Origin: Nocardia tengchongensis | GTDB taxonomy: Bacteria; Actinomycetota; Actinomycetes; Mycobacteriales; Mycobacteriaceae | Direction of reading: 5' to 3' | Length of the DNA: 64,000 nucleotides | NCBI RefSeq assembly: GCF_018362975.1 | Contig: NZ_CP074371.1 | Span: forward strand, 5,580,001 to 5,644,000 | Shown here: positions 28,170-37,216 of the stretch, piece after piece | How positions within the stretch are numbered: the first letter of the stretch is position 1 | How the letters are laid out: every line of letters begins with the position of its first letter | Notes under the pieces: model-generated | The model's database searches: none | What the model saw: only the letters and a program-made list of their open reading frames with translations | What the model was told of the DNA's origin: nothing | Position numbers and translations under genes: made by a program

Positions 28170-28692
28170 GTGAGTAGTGCAGCGGTCACGGTCGTGGTGG
28201 CCGAGGACTCGATGTTGATCCGGGACGGCGTGCTGCGGGTGCTGGCCACCGACGACAGCAGGCGCACCGGCGTGATCGCGCTGTCCCACTACGCCGAACC
28301 GGCGTACGCGACCGGACTGCTCGACGGCGGCTCCGCCGGGCGCGGCTACCTGCTCGAGGAACACATCGCGCACGTCGATCAGCTGCTGAGCGCGGTCCAT
28401 GTGGTCGCGGGCGGCGGCTCGGTGCTGGATCCGGTCATCGTCGAGACCCTGCTGTCGCGCCGGCGCGAGGACGATCTGGTGGGCCCGCCTCACCGCCCGG
28501 GAACGGCAGGTGCTCGCCGAGATCGCGGGCGGCGGCAGCAATCGGGTGGTGGCGCAACGCCTTTCGCTGTCGCAGCGGGCGGTCGAGAAGCACATCAACT
28601 CGATCTTCGCGAAGTTCGGGCTCACCTCCGATCCGAGCCTGGACCAGCGGGTCACCGCAGTGCTGCTGTACCTGGCCGCGCACTCCGGGTAG
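28170..28692 (+). pseudogene. NarL/LuxR-type response regulator, internally deleted and frameshifted
   Basis: The start (VVVAEDSMLIRDGVLRVLATDD) and the end of a receiver domain (GVIALSHYAEPAYATGLLDG, GSAGRGYLLEE) are joined directly, so about 50 residues including the phosphoacceptor aspartate are missing in frame. A +1 shift in a CCC run at 28484-28486 then separates the linker from the intact LuxR DNA-binding domain (LTARERQVLAEIAGGGSN to QRAVEKHINSIFAKFGL). Even with the shift corrected it could not be phosphorylated normally. No sensor kinase is nearby. It stands at the edge of a stretch with further deletions. Confidence 0.75.
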
Positions 28693-28742
28693 GGGTGCGT
28701 GCACCCTTTCCGTCCCGGCGACAGCGACGCACCATGACATGC

Positions 28743-28932
28743 ATGACCCCGCTGGTACAGGTGTGGATCGTCGACGACCGGCCCGCCTTCCGGCGCGCGG
28801 CGGCGGCGATGGTCGCGGCGAGCGCCGGGTTCGTGCTCGCCGGAGTGGCCGACAGCGGCGAGGCGGCACTGGAACTCACCCGCGGCGCGGGGGCGGGACT
28901 GGTCCTGATGGACATCCACATGCCCGGCATGG
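28743..28932 (+). pseudogene. Response-regulator receiver fragment (5' part only)
   Basis: This is the start of a second receiver domain: VQVWIVDDRPAFRRAAAAMV with the acidic DD pair, then SGEAALELTRGAGAGLVLMDIHMPGM including the phosphoacceptor Asp in LMD. Similarity ends abruptly near 28932, where the sequence becomes the interior of a taurine-type binding protein. The lysine and switch regions are absent, so the domain is not functional. An ATG at 28734 is an alternative start. Confidence 0.75.
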
Positions 28933-29413
28933 GCCTGGCGGGGCGGCGACATCGACGCGGCGTTCGTCTGGGAGCCGACGCTATCGGAGCTCGTCAAGAA
29001 CGGCCACGTGGTCACCACCGCCGCGGACACCGCCAAGGCGGGCAAGCCGACCTACGATCTGGCCGGTGCGCGCGCCGAGTTCTTCACGGCCAATCCGCGC
29101 TTCCTCGAGGTGTGGACCGCGGCGCAGAACTGGGCCGTCAACCTGATCAACACCGCCCGACACCCCGGCCATCCACATCGCCGCACAGCTGGGCGTCCCT
29201 GTCGCCGACATCCGCAAGCAGCTCGGCGAGTACGGCTACCTCGACGCGGCCACCCAGGCCGGACCCGCCTATCTGGGCAAGCAACTGGGCGCGGACCTGA
29301 GGTCCTCGGCCGATTTCCTGTTGAGCCAGAGCGAGATCCAGGGCCTGGCGGCGCCGGAGGCGTATGCCGCGGCGGTCTACGCGGGGGCAGCCGCCAAGGT
29401 CAGCGCGAAATGA
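28933..29413 (+). pseudogene. TauA-like sulfonate/taurine-binding protein, C-terminal fragment
   Basis: From GDIDAAFVWEPTLSELVKNG to the TGA at 29413 the sequence is the C-terminal half of a periplasmic sulfonate/taurine-binding protein, joined at its 5' end to a response-regulator fragment. A +1 shift in a CCC run at 29156-29158 breaks it again; after correction it continues AIHIAAQLGVPVADIRKQL to YAGAAAKVSAK. The stop overlaps the ATG of the ATPase (ATGA), as in an intact tau operon. The N-terminal half and signal peptide are missing. Confidence 0.75.
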
Positions 29414-30207
29414 CCGCGGCGCTCGAGCTGCGCGACCGCGTGGTGCTGACCGGGGTGTCCAAGACCTACGACACCCCGACCGGCAGCACCGTCGCGCTCT
29501 CCCCCACCGATCTGGTCATCGAACCCGGTGCGTTCGTGAGCATCGTCGGCCCGTCCGGCTGCGGCAAAACCACACTGCTCCAACTGCTCGGCGGCTTCCT
29601 CACGCCCAGCGCCGGCAGCCTGCCGGTCGGCCCCGATCCCATCGACGGGCCGAGCCCCGAACGCGGCGTGGTCTTCCAGGCCCCCACCCTGTACCCGTGG
29701 CTCACCGTCCGCGGCAATGTCGAGTTCGGTCCGAAATGTCGTGGTGTGGACAGGAAAACGCGGCGCGCGGCCGCCGAGCGCATGCTCGACCTGGTGGGGC
29801 TCGCCGACTTCGGCGGCAAACGACCCTACGAGTTGTCCGGCGGCATGCAGCAGCGGGCGCAGATCGCGCGGGTGCTGGTCAACGATCCGCGCATCATCCT
29901 GATGGACGAACCGTTCGGCGCACTGGATCAGCTCACCCGGGAGCGCTTGCAGGTGGAGCTGCTGCGACTGTGGCGGGAGGCCGGGAAAACCATTGTGTTC
30001 GTGACGCATTCGGTGGAGGAAGCGGTATTCCTGTCCACCCGGGTACTGGTCATGAGCGCCCGCCCGGGACGGATCATCGTGGACCGAGACATCGTCCTGC
30101 CGAACGACGACCCAACCGGTGTCCGAGAGTTAGCCGTAACGGCCACACCCGAATTCCAGGCCCTCAAAACGGAATTGGCGAAGGCCATATACGAGGCCCA
30201 CGCGTAA
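29410..30207 (+). CDS. Taurine/sulfonate-type ABC transporter ATPase
   Basis: This 265-residue ATPase has Walker A GPSGCGKTT, the Q-loop in GVVFQAPTLYPWLTV, signature LSGGMQQR, Walker B IILMDEPFG and H-loop THSVEEA, all of the TauB/SsuB subgroup. It is intact, but its binding-protein partner upstream is a fragment and no permease follows (a terminator comes 27 bp later). So the transporter is incomplete here and may be non-functional or borrow another permease. Confidence 0.88.
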   Translation: MTAALELRDRVVLTGVSKTYDTPTGSTVALSPTDLVIEPGAFVSIVGPSGCGKTTLLQLLGGFLTPSAGSLPVGPDPIDGPSPERGVVFQAPTLYPWLTVRGNVEFGPKCRGVDRKTRRAAAERMLDLVGLADFGGKRPYELSGGMQQRAQIARVLVNDPRIILMDEPFGALDQLTRERLQVELLRLWREAGKTIVFVTHSVEEAVFLSTRVLVMSARPGRIIVDRDIVLPNDDPTGVRELAVTATPEFQALKTELAKAIYEAHA

Positions 30208-30233
30208 CTCCGTGTTCGATTCCCCGAACAGAA

Positions 30234-30271
30234 CAATGGCCCGTACCGCGTCGTTGCGGTACGGGCCATTG
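30234..30271. terminator. Bidirectional terminator hairpin between tauB-like gene and rpf
   Basis: A perfect 16-bp stem (arms 30234-30249 and 30256-30271) with a 6-nt GTCGTT loop lies between two convergent genes. It ends in AATT rather than a U tract. Confidence 0.75.
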
Positions 30272-30298
30272 TGAATTCCGACGGTGCCGGAACCTGTC

Positions 30299-31107
<809 letters not shown>

Positions 31108-31854
31108 ATGGCCACCATCGACGAACCCCGATCCGGGGCGCGCGCCGTCGACCGTGCGATAGAGGTGCTGAACTGCTTCGAGGGCGACGATCCGGAACTC
31201 TCGGTGAGCGAACTGGCCCAGCGCGCCGGATTACCGATCAGCACCACCCACCGGCTCGCCCGCGCCCTGGTGCGCGGCGGACTGCTGGAACAGGACCCCG
31301 GAACCGACCGCTATCGCATCGGCCACGGGCTGGCCACGCTGGCCCGGCCCGCCCTCACCCGGCTCGGTCTCGACGAGGTCGCGCCCCACCTGTACGCGCT
31401 GGCGGCGGGCATCCGCATCACGGTCAGCGTCAGCCTGATCGACGACCACGACGCCGTCACCGTGTTCCAGGCCCGCCCGCCCGTCGCGTTCTGCCACCAC
31501 CAGGTGCCGCGAGCCCGCCAGGCCCTGCACGCCAGCGCCACCGGCCACGCCCTGCTGGCCTACGCGCCCACCCGCGCGGCCGCCGACCTCGACCTCGACC
31601 GCGTCCGGCGCACCGGCTTCGCCTCCGAGCTGATCGAGACCGAGGATCCGATCCGCGCGCTCGCGGTGCCCATCGTCGGCCCGCACCGGCAGGTGCGGGG
31701 CGCGCTCGCGGTGCAGGCCCGCGCGGCCCGGCTCGACAGCGAACTCGTCCGCGCCGTCGTCCCCGCCATGCGCATCGCCGCGGGGCGGATCGCGCCGCTG
31801 TTCCAAACCACCGGCGGCACAGCGCTTTCCACCGCCGAATTGCGCTCACGCTGA
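31108..31854 (+). CDS. IclR family transcriptional regulator
   Basis: The 248-residue protein has the winged helix-turn-helix (SVSELAQRAGLPISTTHRLARAL, GLLEQDPGTDRYRIG) and the IclR effector domain (SVSLIDDHDAVTVFQARPP, ALHASATGHALLAYAP, ALAVPIVGPHRQVRGALAV). It lies 165 bp before the sulfonate operon on the same strand and is the obvious candidate regulator of it, although cotranscription is not shown. AGGAGGA precedes the ATG. Confidence 0.87.
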   Translation: MATIDEPRSGARAVDRAIEVLNCFEGDDPELSVSELAQRAGLPISTTHRLARALVRGGLLEQDPGTDRYRIGHGLATLARPALTRLGLDEVAPHLYALAAGIRITVSVSLIDDHDAVTVFQARPPVAFCHHQVPRARQALHASATGHALLAYAPTRAAADLDLDRVRRTGFASELIETEDPIRALAVPIVGPHRQVRGALAVQARAARLDSELVRAVVPAMRIAAGRIAPLFQTTGGTALSTAELRSR

Positions 31855-31948
31855 TTTCCACATCGTGAAAAGACGGTTGCCGGGCCCCCGGCACCGTCGC
31901 AGCATGTGAGCACTCCCGATCACCCCAGCCCTCCGGAAAGGACCCACC

Positions 31949-32143
31949 ATGCGGCTCTGTTGTCCTCCTCGCCTCGAACCCTCCCGTGCGACAGACACAT
32001 TCACCGAAAGACTCCCCCATGGCATTCCCTCTCCGCCCCGCGCGGCTGCGGCGCACGCTCGCCGCCGCGATCGCCGTCACCAGCGCGGTGGTCCTGCTCA
32101 CCGGCTGCGCCGAGACCGATGCGGGCACAACCGCCGACGGTAA
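31949..32143 (+). CDS. Cys-Cys upstream ORF, candidate leader peptide of the sulfonate operon
   Basis: An ATG with GGAAAGGA 7 nt upstream opens a frame beginning MRLCCPPR. It overlaps the start of the binding-protein gene in a different frame and is open for 64 codons. Two adjacent cysteine codons directly after the start of a small ORF upstream of a sulfur-uptake operon match the arrangement of the cysteine-responsive attenuators known in mycobacteria. The rest of the peptide is Arg/Pro-rich and probably not a functional protein. Confidence 0.5.
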   Translation: MRLCCPPRLEPSRATDTFTERLPHGIPSPPRAAAAHARRRDRRHQRGGPAHRLRRDRCGHNRRR

Positions 32144-33099
32144 GACCGTCCTGCGCTATCAAGGCAGCACCGGCCAGGTCTCGGCCTTCGAACTCGCGGC
32201 CGACCTCGGCTACTTCACCAAGATCGACCTGCACTGGGAGGGCGACACCACCAGCGGCCCGACCAATATCCAGGCCGCCGCCACCAAGCAGGTGGAGTTC
32301 GGCAGCGCCTTCAACGGCGCGGTCATCAAACTCATCGCCGGCGGCGCGCCCGTTACCTCCGTCCTCAGCTCCTACGGCGCCGACGAACTGAACTTCACCG
32401 GGTATTTCGTCCGCGACGACGCCCACATCACCGCGGCCCGCGATCTCATCGGCAAGAAGGTCGGCGTCAACACCCTGGGCGCACACCACGAATTCATCAC
32501 CCGCCAGTGGCTGCACGATCAAGGGCTCAGTGACGCCGAGATCAAGCAGGTGCAGCTGGTCGTGCTGCCGCCCGCGAACACCGAGGAGGCGCTGCGCAAC
32601 GGGCAGATCGATGTGGCCGCGCTGGGCGGGGTCTTCCGTGACACCGCCGTCGGGCGGGGCGGGGTGCATCCGCTCTACACGGACAAGGACCTGTTCGGTC
32701 AGTTCGATTACGGCACCTACGTTTTCCGCAACGACTACCTCAAGTCGCACGCCGACGCGGTGGCCGACTTCGTGCAGGGCACCGCCCGCGCCACCCGCTG
32801 GCTGCAGGTCACGCCTCGCGACGAGGTGGTGGCCCGGTTCGCCGACATCATCCACAAGCGCGGACGCAACGAGAACACCTCGCTGCTGCAGTACTACAAG
32901 AGCTCCGGCATCCCGGTCCCCGGCGGCGTGGTCGCCGAACGGGAGTTGCAGATCTGGATCGACTGGCTGGTCCGCAATGGCGAACTGCCCCGCGGACAAG
33001 CTCGCCGCCAAGGATCTCTACACCAACAAGGACAATCCCTACGCCAACGGGAAGTACCCGGCGACCGGCGGCCCGAGCGGCGAGGCGGTGGCGAAATGA
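32019..33099 (+). CDS. Sulfonate ABC transporter substrate-binding lipoprotein, frameshifted near the C-terminus
   Basis: An N-terminal Arg-rich signal with lipobox VLLTGC (Cys ~28) makes this a lipoprotein. The body matches SsuA/TauA-type binding proteins (ELAADLGYFTKIDLHWEGDT, AALGGVFRDTA, a VGVNTLGAHHEF segment). The frame breaks in a CCCC run at 32988-32991; removing one C restores NGELPADKLAAKDLYTNK to the TGA at 33099, so base-call error is likely. It is the first structural gene of a five-gene sulfonate operon, and the stop overlaps the ATPase start (ATGA). Confidence 0.85.
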
Positions 33100-33932
33100 G
33101 CGCCACCGCGGTCAAACTCGCGCTGTCGGGGGTTCGCAAGGAGTTTCCCGTCCGCGGCGAGGCGGAGCCCCTCACCGCGCTCTCCGATATCTCCGTCGAT
33201 GTCCGGGACGGCGAATTCCTGGTCCTGGTCGGACCCAGCGGTTCGGGCAAGTCCACCCTGCTCGATCTGCTCGGCGGCCTCGACAAGCCGACCGCCGGCC
33301 AAATCCTGCTCGACGGTGCACCCGTCACCGGACCGGGCCTGGATCGCGGCATCGTGTTCCAGCAGTACGCGCTGCTGCCCTGGCGCACGGCCCGGGCCAA
33401 TATCGAATTCGGCTTGGAGGCCAAGGGCATTCCCCGCCGCGCCCGCCGCGACCTCGCCGAACAGTATCTGGAACTGGTCGGGCTGGCCGGGTTCGGCAAC
33501 CGCTATCCGCACGAACTGTCCGGCGGCATGAAGCAGCGGGTGGCGATCGCCCGCAGCCTCGCCTTCGATCCGGAGGTGCTGCTGATGGACGAACCGTTCG
33601 CCGCGCTCGACGCCCAGACCCGGGAATCGTTGCAGGACGAGCTGTTACGGATCTGGCGGGCCACCGGCAAGACGGTGCTGTTCATCACCCACGGCATCGA
33701 CGAAGCCGTCTACCTGGGGCAGCGGGTCGCGGTGCTGACCTCGCGGCCCGGGCGGATCAAGGCCGTCGTCGACATCGACCTGGACCGGGCCGCGGACCCG
33801 GATGTCCGGTCCAGCGAACGGTTCCGCGAACTGCGCCACCACGTGTGGTCGCTGCTGCACGACGAGGTCGCGCGGGCCCAGGACCTGGAGCAGGCCGCGC
33901 TCACCGCCGATCGGAGGAGTTCCCATGTCTAG
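33096..33932 (+). CDS. Sulfonate ABC transporter ATPase (SsuB-like)
   Basis: The 278-residue ATPase has Walker A GPSGSGKST, the Q-loop VFQQYALLPW, signature LSGGMKQR, Walker B VLLMDEPFA and H-loop THGIDEA. These are the features of the nitrate/sulfonate/taurine importer subgroup. It overlaps the binding-protein gene by 4 nt and the permease gene by 8 nt, indicating one co-translated operon. Confidence 0.92.
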   Translation: MSATAVKLALSGVRKEFPVRGEAEPLTALSDISVDVRDGEFLVLVGPSGSGKSTLLDLLGGLDKPTAGQILLDGAPVTGPGLDRGIVFQQYALLPWRTARANIEFGLEAKGIPRRARRDLAEQYLELVGLAGFGNRYPHELSGGMKQRVAIARSLAFDPEVLLMDEPFAALDAQTRESLQDELLRIWRATGKTVLFITHGIDEAVYLGQRVAVLTSRPGRIKAVVDIDLDRAADPDVRSSERFRELRHHVWSLLHDEVARAQDLEQAALTADRRSSHV

Positions 33933-34791
33933 TGCCGTACAACTGGCCGGCGCACCCGTCGACATCCCGTCCCGTATCGCCGAACCCGCGGTGCCGCGAG
34001 CACAGCGGCGACCGTCGGTGGCGCTTCCCGCGATCGGCCGGATCGGCTGGCGGATCGGGAAACCGGCACTGGTGATCGCGGCCTTCCTCGCGTTGTGGGA
34101 GGCCGCGCCCCGGCTCGGCTTCGTGGACGAGGTCTTCCTGCCACCGTTCTCCACGGTCGTCCAGGCCGGACTCGAACTCGTGCGCAACGGACAGCTGTGG
34201 GAGCACACCTCCACCAGCGTGACCCGCTCGCTCATCGGGTTCACCATCGCGCTGTTCACCGCGATCCCGGTCGGTGTGGCGATCGCCTGGTACCGGCCGG
34301 TCGCGGAGTTCCTGAACCCGGTGCTGGAACTGTTCCGCAATACCGCCGCCCTCGCACTGCTGCCGGTGTTCATCCTGATCCTCGGCATCGGCGAGACCTC
34401 CAAGATCGCGCTGGTGGTGTACGCCGGGTTCTTCCCGATCCTGCTCAACACCATCAGCGGCGTGCGCACCGTGGACCCGCTGCTCGTGAAATCGGCCGTC
34501 TCACTCGGCTTCTCACCCTTGCGGCTGTTCCAGAAGGTGATCCTGCCCGCCGCGGTGCCGTCCATCTTCACCGGCATCCGGATGGCTGCTTCGGGCTCGA
34601 TCCTGGTGCTCATCGCCGCGGAGATGTTCGGGGCGCGCGCCGGGCTCGGGTACCTGATCACCGCCGCCCAGCAGAACTTCCAGATTCCGGACATGTACGC
34701 GGGGATCGTCGCCATCGCCCTGGTCGGGCTCGCCTACAACGGCGTGCTCGTGGCCATCGAGCGCCGACTGTCCCGCTGGCGCGCGCACTGA
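33925..34791 (+). CDS. Sulfonate ABC transporter permease (SsuC-like)
   Basis: The 288-residue membrane protein has an N-terminal cytosolic Pro-rich stretch, then about six helices with the EAA coupling loop (KSAVSLGFSPLRLFQKVILPAAVPSIFTG, including the conserved G in that loop). GGAGG lies before the ATG. It follows the ATPase with overlap and precedes the desulfonating enzymes. Confidence 0.92.
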   Translation: MSSAVQLAGAPVDIPSRIAEPAVPRAQRRPSVALPAIGRIGWRIGKPALVIAAFLALWEAAPRLGFVDEVFLPPFSTVVQAGLELVRNGQLWEHTSTSVTRSLIGFTIALFTAIPVGVAIAWYRPVAEFLNPVLELFRNTAALALLPVFILILGIGETSKIALVVYAGFFPILLNTISGVRTVDPLLVKSAVSLGFSPLRLFQKVILPAAVPSIFTGIRMAASGSILVLIAAEMFGARAGLGYLITAAQQNFQIPDMYAGIVAIALVGLAYNGVLVAIERRLSRWRAH

Positions 34792-34832
34792 GCCGCCGCC
34801 ACTTCCGAACACCCTCGAAGGATTACTCCCCT

Positions 34833-36179
34833 ATGTCCAACCCCCGCAAGACCTTCCACCTCAACGCCTTCCTGATGGGCGTCGGCCACCACGAGGCCGC
34901 CTGGCGGCACCCGCGCACCCGCGAACACCAGGTGCTCGAGGTCGGGCACTTCCAGGAACTGGGCCGCATCGCCGAACGCGGCAAGCTCGACTCGGTGTTC
35001 TTCGCCGACGGGCTCGCGGTGGGCCCGCGCATCAAACGCAACGCGCTCGCGGTGTTCGAGCCGATCACCCTGCTCGCGGCCATCGCCACCGCCACCGAAC
35101 ACGTGGGCCTCATCGCCACCGCGTCGACCAGCTACAACGAACCGTTCAATCTGGCCCGCAAGTTCGCGTCCCTCGACCACATCAGCGGCGGCCGCGCCGG
35201 CTGGAACATCGTCACCTCGGGCAGCGAGGACGAGGCGTTCAACTTCGGCTTCGACGCCATCCCCGAACACGCCCGCCGCTACGAACGGGCCGAGGAGTTC
35301 GTCGATCTGGCCGTACAGCTATGGGACAGCTGGGAATCCGACGCGGTGGTGCTCGACCCGGAGACCGGCGTCTTCGCCGACCCGGACCGGGTGCACACCC
35401 TCGACTATCGGGGCGAACGCTTCCGGGTGCGCGGGCCCCTGAATTCCCCGCGCAGCCCGCAGGGGCGGCCACTGCTCGTGCAGGCCGGATCCTCGGAGAG
35501 CGGAAAGGAATTCGCGGCCCGCCACGCCGAGGCCGTCTTCACCGCCCAGCGCACCCTCGCCGAAGGGCAGGCGTTCTACCGGGACCTGAAGGCTCGGCTG
35601 CCCAAGTACGGGCGATCGGCCGATGAGCTCAAAGTGCTGCCGGGCCTGGTGCCGTTCATCGCCGGCACCGAGGCCGAAGCCCGGGCCCTGGAGCAGGAAT
35701 TCACCGACCTCATCTCCCCCGACTACGCGCTGCGGCAGCTGTCGGGACTGCTCGGCGTCGACCTCACCGAGCACGCCCTCGACGCACCGCTCCCGCCGCT
35801 GCCGCCGGAAAGCGAGATCGAAGGCGGCAAGAGCAGATTCACCCTCGTCAAGGAGCTCGCCGAGAAGGAGGAGCTGACCGTGCGCCAGCTCATCGGCAAG
35901 CTCGGCGGCGGCCGCGGCCACCGCACCCTGGCCGGGACACCCGAACAGATCGCCGACGACCTGCAGACCTGGTTCGAGCAGGGCGCGGCCGATGGCTTCA
36001 ACATCATGCCGCCCTACCTGCCCGGCGGGCTCGAGGACTTCGTCGACCAGGTGGTGCCGATCCTGCAGCAGCGCGGCCTGTTCCGCACCGACTACACCGC
36101 CACCACACTGCGCGGCCACTACGGCCTCGCCCCGGTGGAAAGCCAGTTCGCTCCCGTCCGCACCCAGGCCACCGCCTGA
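34833..36179 (+). CDS. Flavin-dependent monooxygenase, NtaA/SnaA/DszA family
   Basis: The 448-residue luciferase-like enzyme uses FMNH2 and O2. Family signatures include SVFFADGLAVGP, TASTSYNEPFNLARKFASLDH, the GRAGWNIVTS segment and LVQAGSSESGKEFAA. Members open thio- or amine-carbon bonds (nitrilotriacetate, dibenzothiophene sulfone, sulfonates). In this operon a role in releasing sulfite from an imported organosulfur compound is likely. The required flavin reductase is not encoded nearby. GAAGGA lies about 10 nt before the ATG. Confidence 0.88.
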   Translation: MSNPRKTFHLNAFLMGVGHHEAAWRHPRTREHQVLEVGHFQELGRIAERGKLDSVFFADGLAVGPRIKRNALAVFEPITLLAAIATATEHVGLIATASTSYNEPFNLARKFASLDHISGGRAGWNIVTSGSEDEAFNFGFDAIPEHARRYERAEEFVDLAVQLWDSWESDAVVLDPETGVFADPDRVHTLDYRGERFRVRGPLNSPRSPQGRPLLVQAGSSESGKEFAARHAEAVFTAQRTLAEGQAFYRDLKARLPKYGRSADELKVLPGLVPFIAGTEAEARALEQEFTDLISPDYALRQLSGLLGVDLTEHALDAPLPPLPPESEIEGGKSRFTLVKELAEKEELTVRQLIGKLGGGRGHRTLAGTPEQIADDLQTWFEQGAADGFNIMPPYLPGGLEDFVDQVVPILQQRGLFRTDYTATTLRGHYGLAPVESQFAPVRTQATA

Positions 36180-36198
36180 CCTCCGAAAGGAACCACTC

Positions 36199-37137
36199 AT
36201 GACCACCGTCACCGAGAACCCGGTCGCCACCTTCCAGATCACCCCCGTCGCCGGGCACATCGGCGCCGAGATCAGCGGCATCGACCTGCGCGACGACTTC
36301 ACCGACGAGCAGATCGCGGTCCTCACCGCGGCGCTGCACGAATACAAGGTGCTGTTCTTCCGTGATCAGCGGATCGGGCATGCCGAACAGATCGCCTTCT
36401 CGCGGCGCTTCGGCGCGGTCACGCCGTCGCACCCGTACGACGACGACGCACCGACCGAGCACCCCGAGATCCTCGCCGTCGACAGCCGGCTCTACGAAAA
36501 GCGGTTCGGGAAGAAGAAATTCAGCTACACCAACCAGTGGCACACCGACATCTCGCCGCTGATCAACCCGCCGGCCGCCTCCCTGCTGCGGGCCGAGATC
36601 GCCCCCGAGCGCGGCGGCGACACCCAGTGGACCAATCTGGCCGCCGCCTATGCGGGACTGCCGGATTCGCTGAAGTCGCTGCTCGACGGTCTGCGCGCCG
36701 AACACCGGTTCGGCGGCAAGCTGCCCGCATGGGACTCCGACAGCGACTACGCCAAGCGCGTCGCGGCCGCACCGCTGGTCACCGAGCATCCGGTGGTCCG
36801 GGTGCACCCGGTGACCGGGGAACGCGTGCTGTTCGTGAACCCCGGCTTCACCACCCGCATCGTCGGCCTCAGCCCGCGCCAGAGCGACGCACTGCTCGAA
36901 CTGCTTTACGCGGAGCTCGCCGACCCGGCCTATACCGTCCGATTCCGGTGGGAGAAGGACAGTGTCGCGTTCTGGGACAACCGCGCCACCGCGCACCTCG
37001 CGCCCAGCGACCTCGACCACCTGGATGTGACCCGGGTGCTGTACCGCACGACCCTCGAAGGTGAGGTGCCCGTGGGCGTCGACGGGGAGCCGTCGCGGTC
37101 GATCTCCGGGGAACGGTTCGACGGATCGGCGAACTGA
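36199..37137 (+). CDS. TauD/AtsK-type 2-oxoglutarate-dependent dioxygenase
   Basis: The 312-residue Fe(II) dioxygenase has the HxD iron ligands in QWHTDISPL. The distal histidine and 2-oxoglutarate-binding arginine follow in NRATAHLAPSD and DVTRVLYRTT. It resembles alkylsulfatase-type members (AtsK, Rv3406), which oxidise the carbon next to a sulfate or sulfonate and release inorganic sulfur. It is the last gene of the sulfonate operon; GAAAGGA lies before the ATG and a strong terminator follows. Confidence 0.9.
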   Translation: MTTVTENPVATFQITPVAGHIGAEISGIDLRDDFTDEQIAVLTAALHEYKVLFFRDQRIGHAEQIAFSRRFGAVTPSHPYDDDAPTEHPEILAVDSRLYEKRFGKKKFSYTNQWHTDISPLINPPAASLLRAEIAPERGGDTQWTNLAAAYAGLPDSLKSLLDGLRAEHRFGGKLPAWDSDSDYAKRVAAAPLVTEHPVVRVHPVTGERVLFVNPGFTTRIVGLSPRQSDALLELLYAELADPAYTVRFRWEKDSVAFWDNRATAHLAPSDLDHLDVTRVLYRTTLEGEVPVGVDGEPSRSISGERFDGSAN

Positions 37138-37149
37138 TCTCGAGCGACG

Positions 37150-37184
37150 ACGAGGCCCTCCCGACAGTGTCGGGAGGGCCTCGT
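37150..37184. terminator. Bidirectional terminator hairpin after the sulfonate operon
   Basis: A perfect 16-bp stem (arms 37150-37165 and 37169-37184) with a 3-nt AGT loop, followed by TCTCTGTCGTT, lies between the convergent TauD-like and SPFH genes. Confidence 0.8.
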
Positions 37185-37216
37185 TCTCTGTCGTTACCGG
37201 GCTCGGACGATTCCCG

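Noticed and set aside
28170..29413. A single intact two-domain response regulator
   Set aside because: The pieces come from two receivers and a TauA-like protein, separated by deletions and frameshifts.
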